From: Spirochaetota bacterium
Lineage (GTDB): Bacteria > Spirochaetota > UBA4802 > UB4802
NCBI GenBank assembly: GCA_018399855.1
Contig: JAGYNX010000120.1
Location: forward strand, 1-6,200
Length of the DNA stretch: 6,200 bases
Reading direction: 5' to 3'
Made by a program: the position numbers and the translations under genes. Of the stretch, positions 1 through 6,200 are shown piece after piece. The notes under the pieces are model-generated. The model was not told where the DNA came from. It did no database searches and saw nothing but the letters and a program-made list of their open reading frames with translations. How positions within the stretch are numbered: position 1 is the first letter of the stretch; every line of letters begins with the position of its first letter.

Positions 1-109
1 CGTCACTGTTCCATCACCTCTCGAATGAAATTTCCTTGCCTTTTACACGTGGATGATGTAAAGAATGAAAACAAAAATATAAACAGATAAAAGATACCAG
101 GATATCCCA
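1..109. other. Upstream leader / intergenic region of the operon
   Basis: No gene can be supported here. Positions 61-95 are strongly A-rich, unlike the roughly half-G+C genes, as expected of a promoter or leader. A TATAAA hexamer lies at 78-83 and a TTTACA hexamer at 42-47, but the gap between them (30 bases) is too long for a normal sigma-70 pair, so no promoter is called. Two + strand frames are open from the left edge and stop at 54-56 and 88-90. Either could be the last codons of an upstream gene, but both are too short to judge. No convincing terminator hairpin is seen. Confidence 0.6.
99..102 (+). promoter_or_regulatory. Weak Shine-Dalgarno site for the DUF6361-like gene
   Basis: AGGA lies 7 bases before the ATG at 110, which is a suitable distance. 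It supports that start, where the protein begins with the family-like MQFGWIDYS. The AGGA overlaps an 8-base palindrome, GGATATCC (100-107), which is probably chance. Confidence 0.45.
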
Positions 110-1354
110 ATGCAATTCGGCTGGATCGATTACAGCAGGGAAGACAGCTCAATTATTGACAGCGCCCTCCGGGAGCTTGAGAAAACATCGGTAGAACAGC
201 TTGGCTTTTCATCGGCCCGCAACAACCTGAGGGCCGTATTGTTCCCCGGTGCCGCCACACCCATGACCAGGCTGCGGTATAACTATTTTGTTGCCTACGT
301 GGCAAATAACCTTGAACACCTGAAGAAAGTATTGCGTGTGAAAACTGCCCGGGAGGCGCAGGTACGGGCTGAGCAGAAAATACTTGATATCCTGTACCAG
401 GGTGATGACCGGTATGGGATGTACGGGATCCGCAACAGGGAAAGGGTGCCCCACCGGGTGTACTGGTACAATCTCTATAGTTACGGGCTGGTAGACCGTG
501 AAGACTATCCCGGTTACGGAACGTATTTCGACGAGATAGAAACAAGGGCACGGCGAAACAGGGACGCAAAAAGGGGAGAGGGGGAGAACATGGAAGAGCA
601 CTCCTTCCGCTTTATCCTGGAGGATTGCAGGGAAAGCGAAAGGGAAGTCATACGGCGGCTTGAAAAGTCCTCCCGTTCTTCCGGGAACGATCCCGTCATC
701 AACTTTACCCTTACCGCCGAGGAAACCCTTCATTTCAAAAGTGCCATCGAACAAAAATACCCACATTCGTTGTTGAACACCCTTATACAGGATAGAAAAG
801 ATTTGCTTGCAGATAAAGAAGATGTATTCACCGGCCGAGACGGCCAGGTGCTGTGGCATACAATCGAGAAGAAATACATTCATGGCCCCGGGGCACGCGC
901 GCTTTCGTCCACGCTTGCGAAGTCACTTTCCTGCGTGATGACCTTTAACCGGCTGATGGGAGTTGCCTACAGCTATTACAACGCCGCCCTGTACGGGGAG
1001 ACGGGGAACCATTCGGTAGAAAAGGAGCTGGCATCTCTTGGCGATGATACCTTCGACGCCATCAACCGGTATGGCTGCACCATTGATGAGGCGCTTGCAT
1101 TCTCACGGAAATGGACGAAGGATGACGGGAGCAGCTTCTTACTGAACATATACACCGGCATACGTGAAAAGAAAGACATTAATTATTTCGTGAACCTGGT
1201 AACGAAGCGGGAAGAGGATGTCAAGGATCCCCGGTTTGCCAGGCTTGCGCGGGGAAAGCGTGAAGACGGGGACTGGCACCCACGGTTGTACGGGTATGAT
1301 ATGAACATTGCCATGGTACAACAATACCTGGAGGATATGCGTGAGCATGTTTAA
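110..1354 (+). CDS. DUF6361-family-like protein, first gene of a defence-type operon
   Basis: This 414-residue protein looks soluble: no signal peptide or membrane segment is visible. I recognise it as DUF6361-like from several signatures: the N-terminal GWIDYS (residues 4-9), followed by a helix; the LFPGAATPMTR block (44-54) and a following RYNYFVAYV; YNLYSYGLV (120-128); NFTLTAEE (198-205); and PHSLLNTL (218-225). The family normally has about 400 residues, so the protein looks complete. Its biochemical activity is unknown and I see no catalytic motif. In known genomes such proteins recur beside PLD-type and helicase genes, as here, which suggests a partner, sensor or adaptor in one complex (inference). 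The middle (roughly 145-190) is highly charged and rich in Arg and Glu. The start at 110 is preferred because the conserved N-terminus begins there and an AGGA lies upstream. If the operon is the Azaca type, this would be ZacA; that match rests on memory. Confidence 0.88.
   Translation: MQFGWIDYSREDSSIIDSALRELEKTSVEQLGFSSARNNLRAVLFPGAATPMTRLRYNYFVAYVANNLEHLKKVLRVKTAREAQVRAEQKILDILYQGDDRYGMYGIRNRERVPHRVYWYNLYSYGLVDREDYPGYGTYFDEIETRARRNRDAKRGEGENMEEHSFRFILEDCRESEREVIRRLEKSSRSSGNDPVINFTLTAEETLHFKSAIEQKYPHSLLNTLIQDRKDLLADKEDVFTGRDGQVLWHTIEKKYIHGPGARALSSTLAKSLSCVMTFNRLMGVAYSYYNAALYGETGNHSVEKELASLGDDTFDAINRYGCTIDEALAFSRKWTKDDGSSFLLNIYTGIREKKDINYFVNLVTKREEDVKDPRFARLARGKREDGDWHPRLYGYDMNIAMVQQYLEDMREHV
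1330..1335 (+). promoter_or_regulatory. Shine-Dalgarno site for the PLD gene, inside the end of gene 1
   Basis: GGAGGA is the strongest ribosome-binding site in the window and lies within the last codons of the preceding gene. It is 5 bases before a GTG at 1341 and 11 bases before the ATG at 1347, in the same frame. It decides against the longer frame opening at ATG 1308, which lies upstream of the site and has no Shine-Dalgarno of its own. Confidence 0.65.
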
Positions 1355-3263
1355 CCTTAACGAAGACAGGGACACCTTTCTTGACCTGCTGAAACCGGAA
1401 AGCGGCTGGAATATAGAACACGTGTTTGGAACGGCAATCGTCCTGGATATCCGGTGGCTTTTCAATTTCATCCTTTCACTTGACGGCAGGGCTGGCGAGA
1501 AAGATGGGCCGGGCGGGCCAGACCCGGGGTACCTGCTCTCGGTTATCAGGGGGTACCGCAACAGAATGGATGTCTTCTGCCAGAAGGGGAACATCGTACA
1601 CGGCGGCTATGATATACTCATGGAAGAGGCAGGGCACTTCGTTCACCAGGTAGCAATACGGGGCAGTCAGGTATTTCACCCAAAGGTATGGATAATCCAG
1701 TACGGCAACGGTGACGGACAGGTTCGTTTTAAGGTGCTGACAGGCAGCAGGAACGCGGTATTCGGTGCCACGCTTGAAGGCTATATCCTCTTTGAGGGCG
1801 AGTACAACAGGAAGAACATGCCCGGTAACGAGAACCTCTGTGCCTTTGTTGCGGCCTGTTACGAAAACGCTGAGGCAAGCGTGAACGTCTCCATGCCGGC
1901 GGGGTTACTTGAGAAACTGTCACGAACGCCCCTGGTGGATAAGCGGGATTACGGGGAAGACTATTTCTACTACCAGGGCCTTGACGGCACGGGGCCGTTA
2001 TCCAGGCTTATGAAGGGCCAGTATGATCATATCATGGTATTCTCACCCTTCCTGAATGCCGGCACCATTGATACGCTGAGAAAGAAGTGCAGACGTTTTA
2101 CCCTGGTAAGCACCATGGAGAACCTTGCCGAGACGTTGAGGGATTATCACTTCGATGAACAGGACGGCGCGTGTTCGGAGTACTATTACGTGAAACCCTT
2201 CGTGGCATCCGACATGGAAGACGAGATGGCAGCGGACGCGGACAATGCCATGGAGGTGCCGGAAGGGGAAGAAAGTGTGGAGCATCCCGAGATATTCCAT
2301 CCCGGTTTCATGCACGCAAAGATGTATTTTCTCTACTCGAAAGGCAGACCCCTGGAGATGATACTGGGCAGTGCCAATTGTACCGCCGGTGGGCTTGAAG
2401 GCGGCTCCGTTGAGGCGGTTGCCCGGGTGCTTTTGCCCGGGAAGCGTATCGATGATATTATAAATTCATTCATTATAGACAGGGACAGGGGAGACGACAC
2501 CCTGTACCCGCATGTACAAAAGTTTACCCTGTTGGACGAGCGTTATGAAATCGACGATAAAGAGAAACTGAAACGGGAGGCGCAGAAAATATTCACTGAG
2601 ATACTGAATCTCCCATGGGAGGCAGTCTACGGTGATGGAAAGCTTGTTCTTCGGTCCGGTCTCATCATGGAAAACTATGCCGTGCTGAGTGATCTGCATG
2701 TAATCAACGCGAAGCTCTCCCGCGAGGAAGCGCCGTCCGGGTTTCGGTATAACGATCAGGATGGCGGGTATGTGCTGCAGGTGGGAGATGACATGGTGCC
2801 GGGGGAACTCTTTGAGTTTACCATGTATGTGCATGGCCTGGATAATCCCCTGAAGTCAATGCTCTTCATACCAATACAAAATGCCCCCGCCTGGTGGGAA
2901 GGACAAATGGAAAGGGCCATAATGGACAGGCTTGACAACATACATGCCTGGTACCTGTATATTTTCGGCCTTCTATTCAGGGACAACACGTACGAAAAGT
3001 CCAAGACACGGCGCAATGTCCGTTCAGCAGGCGGCCCGGGTAATGGCGGTGCGATGACCGCGGAGATCCGCAATTTCAGCCTTGAGCGACTGCTGTCAAA
3101 CGGTACCCTTGACCGTGATCTAATCCCGCAAATAAAAGAGGCCCTTCAGGTCTTCGGGGAGAAAACCGGGAATGGGGAAATAGAGGCGGAAAGCGGCAGC
3201 CTGTATGATGAAATTATGGCCTTCAGGGGCCTGTTTGAAATATACGCAGAGATAATGCAATGA
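1347..3263 (+). CDS. Phospholipase D-like nuclease-type protein with two HxK/GSxN half-sites
   Basis: This 638-residue soluble protein is the probable nuclease or effector. The N-terminus (FLDLLKPESGW, then a strand FGTAIVLDI) is typical of PLD-type proteins found with helicases in defence loci. The first active-site half is H111-x-K113 in HPKVW, followed by GSRN at 133-136. The second is H323-x-K325 in MHAKMYF, followed by GSANC at 341-345. In known PLD enzymes the histidines form a phospho-enzyme intermediate and hydrolyse phosphodiesters. Both halves lack the Asp of the full HxKxxxxD motif, as in other divergent nuclease-type members. An acidic insert (288-315) precedes the second half. 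A Gly-rich linker (560-569) leads to a helical tail of about 70 residues. The ATG at 1347 is chosen for the family-like N-terminus; GTG 1341 is a real alternative with better spacing to GGAGGA, and ATG 1308 is disfavoured. The gene overlaps both neighbours. Substrate (DNA, RNA or lipid) cannot be read from sequence; DNA is likeliest from context. It would be ZacB if the operon is Azaca-like. Confidence 0.9.
   Translation: MFNLNEDRDTFLDLLKPESGWNIEHVFGTAIVLDIRWLFNFILSLDGRAGEKDGPGGPDPGYLLSVIRGYRNRMDVFCQKGNIVHGGYDILMEEAGHFVHQVAIRGSQVFHPKVWIIQYGNGDGQVRFKVLTGSRNAVFGATLEGYILFEGEYNRKNMPGNENLCAFVAACYENAEASVNVSMPAGLLEKLSRTPLVDKRDYGEDYFYYQGLDGTGPLSRLMKGQYDHIMVFSPFLNAGTIDTLRKKCRRFTLVSTMENLAETLRDYHFDEQDGACSEYYYVKPFVASDMEDEMAADADNAMEVPEGEESVEHPEIFHPGFMHAKMYFLYSKGRPLEMILGSANCTAGGLEGGSVEAVARVLLPGKRIDDIINSFIIDRDRGDDTLYPHVQKFTLLDERYEIDDKEKLKREAQKIFTEILNLPWEAVYGDGKLVLRSGLIMENYAVLSDLHVINAKLSREEAPSGFRYNDQDGGYVLQVGDDMVPGELFEFTMYVHGLDNPLKSMLFIPIQNAPAWWEGQMERAIMDRLDNIHAWYLYIFGLLFRDNTYEKSKTRRNVRSAGGPGNGGAMTAEIRNFSLERLLSNGTLDRDLIPQIKEALQVFGEKTGNGEIEAESGSLYDEIMAFRGLFEIYAEIMQ
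3248..3252 (+). promoter_or_regulatory. Weak ribosome-binding site before the helicase gene
   Basis: AGAGA lies 7 bases before the ATG at 3260. It is a poor Shine-Dalgarno, so translation of the helicase probably relies on ribosomes finishing the PLD gene and restarting at the ATGA overlap (3260-3263). Confidence 0.3.
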
Positions 3264-6200
3264 AAGACAACACGTTGGAAAAAGACTTCCAGAAGTACTC
3301 GGCAGACGCCATATACGAGAACCTGTTTGGCAAAAACAGGAGCGGCGACTATTTCCTGCTGGCCGACGAGGTTGGACTTGGCAAGACGGTGATAACAAAG
3401 AACCTGGTAAAAAGGCTTATAGATAACAGGAAGGACAGGAAAATACACGTGTACTACGTGTGCAACAATCTCACCCTTGCCGGCCAGAACAGGGAACGCC
3501 TGGTACCCGAAGGGTTGAAGAACAGGCACCATGACTGGGATGAAAAGTTCCTGGTGAAGGCGGACCGTCTTTCACTGCTCCACGGTATGAACGATGATCA
3601 TGAAGAAAGCCGGCTGAAGATTTACAGTCTCACCCCGCAGACAAGCCTCAGGGAAGACCGGATGCGGGGAAACCGGCATGAAAAGGAATTACTCTACAAC
3701 ATTCTATCGTACCAGAAGGGTAATGACTTCAGGGCGTTTCTCCAGGCCTTTTTCAGGGGCTGGTTGAAATCCTCGTTGTCTGAAAATAATTCGATAGCAC
3801 AGGTGAAGGTGCTCAAAAGCGCGCTGGAAAGGGTGGAACTGCCTGGTAAAAAAGGTGGTAGTAATAACGATACGGTAACCGTGAAGAGCCTGCTGCAACA
3901 GATATACGACCAATGGTATCGTCCGTTAAGAAAAGTAGAAAAAGGACTCCTCAAAAAAGAGGGGAATCCGTGGGAGCTCTCCCCGATTTTTAACCACCGG
4001 CTAATTCATGAATGGAGATACAGGGTAATAAAGCGGCTGGTGAAAGAGCTGGCCCTGCTGAACTTTGACAGGTCACTGGGAACTTCTGCCGGGGTTATTC
4101 GTCTTGTGGTTCTTGACGAATTCCAGCGTTTCGACGAGATACTGGAATTAAAACGGGGGAACGGTGACGGGGAAAAGTCTATTGCAGGAGAGATGTTCAG
4201 GGACAACAGGGTTTTGATCGTGTCTGCCACCCCTTACAGGGCCTACTCGGAAAAACCGAACCAGCATTACGAGGAATTCGAGAAGGTATTGCGCTTCCTG
4301 TTTGACGGCTGTCAAAAGGGGGATGCCGACGGGACGGTCACCCGCGTACGGGAGATGCTGAATGCCTATCACGGCCTGCTTTCAGGGTATTTTAACACGG
4401 GTGTCGATGAAAGAGATGGTCTTCGTCAACGCATACTTGATGTGAAAAATGACATTGAGAATATACTGAGATCGGTAATGATCCGTACCGAGAGATACCA
4501 CTTCATCAGGGACAAGGACAAGGGTATCGATACTTTTCCGAAAAGCGTAACGGGTGTCTCCATTACCGGCCCTGCCGTGGATGATTCGCGGGAAATACTG
4601 AAGAGATCTCTCAGGGAATTCTACTGGGTTTCACAAAAGGAAATGCTGGGGAATTCTGCCATCGTGCAGTCTTTCTGGAAATCCGGTGATAAGCTGCTCA
4701 ATTTTGTTGATCCGGGCAGCTATAAAACCATGGGAAGAATGTTCCGTTCCACTTCGGGTGGGAAAATGAAATTACACCCCGGCAGTGAAAGACATATCCT
4801 CGACGCGTTACGAAACAATGGAGAATTACTGTTGGAGGAAAAACAGCTGGACAGTATGGAGCCGTTGCCAGTTGACAATGAGAAGATGAATTACCTTCTC
4901 AATGAGTTCATGCCCGGCGATGATAGCGGCAGGTTCCTCTGGGTTGCGCCGTCGTACAGGTACTACGATGATGACTTTTATGAAACGGGGAATGGGAAAC
5001 CACGCAAGGTATTGATCTTCTCGGCATGGGGGTTCGTTCCCGGTTATGTTGCGGCCGTTGCCAGCTATCATAACCGCGTGGCCCTTTATAAAGCGTTGCA
5101 AAAAATTGATCCGGGACGCTTTAAGAATGTAAAAGCCCTCTCGAATACCAACAAGATACTTATCGCCGGGAAACAGTTTAAGCCTTCCAGGGTGCTCTAC
5201 CCGTCCTACTTTTTGTCGTCTATACCCTTGCCTTCACCGGAACCGGGGCTCAACCGGGAAGAGTATATTACACAATGCAGGGAAAAAATACTGGAATACC
5301 TGTTATACTGCCAGGAAAGGGGGCGGGTAAAGCTGTCCACGGCGAAAGAACCGAAAGGCCTTCTCAGTACAAAACTGGCCCAGCTGGATTATATATTCCT
5401 GGATGACATGCTGAACTCCCCGGGTGCCGACACGGTTGCCAGGGGGCTTATTGATGCCATATTACCTGGAGATGGTGATATTTCAAAAAAGAATGATTTA
5501 CAATCCCATTACGATTCAAACGAGGTGCTAAGAGAGATAGATTTGGCCCCCGTCATATATCCCGGCGAGGTTGACCAGCTTGCCGCCATGATGGTGGGCT
5601 CACCGGCGATATGCCTGGCCAGGTCATTGTTGAAAGGTGAATTACGTGAACTGGTGGCCAATACCGGTGACGGGAACCCGCTTCTATCGGAGGAATACGG
5701 GAACCTCTTTTACAAGAAACTGAAAAATTTTTTCCAGAACAGGGAGCACAATATTATCGCGTCATACGATGACCGTGGTTCGTACATGAAGTCAGGCAGC
5801 TTTATTGACAGGATAGTGGACTATTGCGTGCGTGCCCATTTTGCCGCGGTATGCGATGAATACGTCTTCATGCTCAGGCAGGAGGTGGGCCAGCTGTCAA
5901 CACGTGAACGCCTGCAGCATTGTATCGAGGGAATATCAGGTGTGCTTGGACTGCACAGCGGCAGGTCACAGGTGCGGTTGTACCAGGCTTCGCGGGGCGG
6001 AAAAACTGTCACGGTAAAGAACAAAATCATGCCGGGTGACGTGGCGCTGCCATTCGTGGAAAACATTCAATATGATGACGGCACAGGTTTTGATCAACCG
6101 TTGAGGACAACAACAATCAGAAAGACCTTCAATTCTCCCTTTTACCCGTTTATCCTTGCCAGTACGTCGACGGGGCAGGAGGGTTTGGATTTCCATTACT
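3260..6200 (+). CDS. Superfamily 2 (SNF2/Helicase_C type) helicase, 3' end cut by the window
   Basis: The frame stays open for 980 codons to the right edge, so the C-terminus is missing. ATP-binding and helicase motifs appear in order: ADEVGLGKT with Walker A residues 39-43; a motif Ia-like VCNNLTLAGQN (67-77); LTPQTSL (124-130); the Walker B box DEFQ (286-289); SATPY (322-326, motif III); MIRTER (407-412); LWVAPSYRYY (560-569); LIFSAW (585-590, motif IV); GSPAIC (780-785); and GQEGLDFH (972-979, motif V). Motif VI, with its arginine finger, should follow within about 50 residues beyond the window. The set matches the long (about 1,000-1,100 residue) helicases of defence islands; both ATPase core lobes look intact. 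The role is inferred: an ATP-driven translocase or remodeller on nucleic acid that delivers or activates the PLD protein. About 155 residues separate LTPQTSL from DEFQ, including a Gly/Asn-rich linker near 195-204. No other in-frame start lies nearby upstream; ATG 3260 overlaps the preceding stop as ATGA. It would be ZacC if Azaca-like. Confidence 0.93.
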   Translation, partial: MKDNTLEKDFQKYSADAIYENLFGKNRSGDYFLLADEVGLGKTVITKNLVKRLIDNRKDRKIHVYYVCNNLTLAGQNRERLVPEGLKNRHHDWDEKFLVKADRLSLLHGMNDDHEESRLKIYSLTPQTSLREDRMRGNRHEKELLYNILSYQKGNDFRAFLQAFFRGWLKSSLSENNSIAQVKVLKSALERVELPGKKGGSNNDTVTVKSLLQQIYDQWYRPLRKVEKGLLKKEGNPWELSPIFNHRLIHEWRYRVIKRLVKELALLNFDRSLGTSAGVIRLVVLDEFQRFDEILELKRGNGDGEKSIAGEMFRDNRVLIVSATPYRAYSEKPNQHYEEFEKVLRFLFDGCQKGDADGTVTRVREMLNAYHGLLSGYFNTGVDERDGLRQRILDVKNDIENILRSVMIRTERYHFIRDKDKGIDTFPKSVTGVSITGPAVDDSREILKRSLREFYWVSQKEMLGNSAIVQSFWKSGDKLLNFVDPGSYKTMGRMFRSTSGGKMKLHPGSERHILDALRNNGELLLEEKQLDSMEPLPVDNEKMNYLLNEFMPGDDSGRFLWVAPSYRYYDDDFYETGNGKPRKVLIFSAWGFVPGYVAAVASYHNRVALYKALQKIDPGRFKNVKALSNTNKILIAGKQFKPSRVLYPSYFLSSIPLPSPEPGLNREEYITQCREKILEYLLYCQERGRVKLSTAKEPKGLLSTKLAQLDYIFLDDMLNSPGADTVARGLIDAILPGDGDISKKNDLQSHYDSNEVLREIDLAPVIYPGEVDQLAAMMVGSPAICLARSLLKGELRELVANTGDGNPLLSEEYGNLFYKKLKNFFQNREHNIIASYDDRGSYMKSGSFIDRIVDYCVRAHFAAVCDEYVFMLRQEVGQLSTRERLQHCIEGISGVLGLHSGRSQVRLYQASRGGKTVTVKNKIMPGDVALPFVENIQYDDGTGFDQPLRTTTIRKTFNSPFYPFILASTSTGQEGLDFHY

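Noticed and set aside
42..83. Sigma-70-like promoter from TTTACA (42-47) and TATAAA (78-83)
   Set aside because: The hexamers are individually good but 30 bases apart, and neither has a convincing partner at 16-18 bases. In an A-rich leader such matches arise easily.
25..90. Small + strand ORF beginning ATG AAA at 25 and ending at 88-90 (21 codons)
   Set aside because: It has no Shine-Dalgarno and no recognisable sequence, and it lies in the A-rich leader. It could equally be the tail of an upstream frame open from the left edge.
100..107. GGATATCC palindrome as an operator
   Set aside because: Eight bases with no extension of symmetry on either side and no second copy nearby; probably chance.
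209..883. Long minus-strand frame (224 codons) opposite the DUF6361-like gene
   Set aside because: It is antisense to a gene with clear family signatures; its translation has no recognisable domain and fits a shadow of the sense codons.
1139..1594. Minus-strand frame (151 codons) across the junction of genes 1 and 2
   Set aside because: It covers two well-supported sense genes, and its Pro/Ser-rich translation is typical of an antisense shadow.
3146..3532. Minus-strand frame (128 codons) across the PLD/helicase junction
   Set aside because: It lies opposite the conserved Walker A region of the helicase and has no recognisable domain.
110..6200. Assignment to DISARM
   Set aside because: PLD and helicase genes are shared themes, but no DUF1998 protein or DNA methyltransferase is present, and a DUF6361-like protein is not a DISARM core component.

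Overview
The window holds one compact, co-directional (+ strand) three-gene operon and little else. A leader of about 109 bases is followed by (1) a 414-residue protein that resembles the DUF6361 family, (2) a protein of about 638 residues with two phospholipase D (PLD)-type HxK/GSxN active-site halves, and (3) a large superfamily 2 helicase of the SNF2/Helicase_C type. The helicase runs off the right edge after at least 980 codons, just after its motif V. The reading frames overlap at both junctions: 8 or 14 bases at the first, and a 4-base ATGA at the second. The three proteins are therefore almost certainly co-translated from one message.

This combination of an unknown-function protein, a PLD-type nuclease and a SNF2-like helicase has the architecture of a bacterial or archaeal anti-phage defence cassette. 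From memory it most resembles the three-gene Azaca type (ZacA-ZacB-ZacC). That name is a recollection and was not checked by search. It shares the PLD and helicase themes with DISARM, but no DUF1998 protein or DNA methyltransferase is visible. No restriction methylase, transposase, tRNA, rRNA, CRISPR array or insertion sequence is visible. The likely division of labour is inferred: the helicase translocates on or senses foreign nucleic acid, the PLD protein cuts or otherwise acts as effector, and the DUF6361-like protein has an unknown accessory or sensor role.

The host cannot be named. The coding sequence is roughly half G+C, uses AGG for arginine and ATA for isoleucine freely, and has a real GGAGGA Shine-Dalgarno before gene 2. 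This argues against a typical enterobacterium and fits many anaerobic or environmental bacteria, or an archaeon. The leader is clearly richer in A+T than the genes. The left edge may carry the tail of an upstream gene or the start of a divergent one, but neither can be proven from what is shown.
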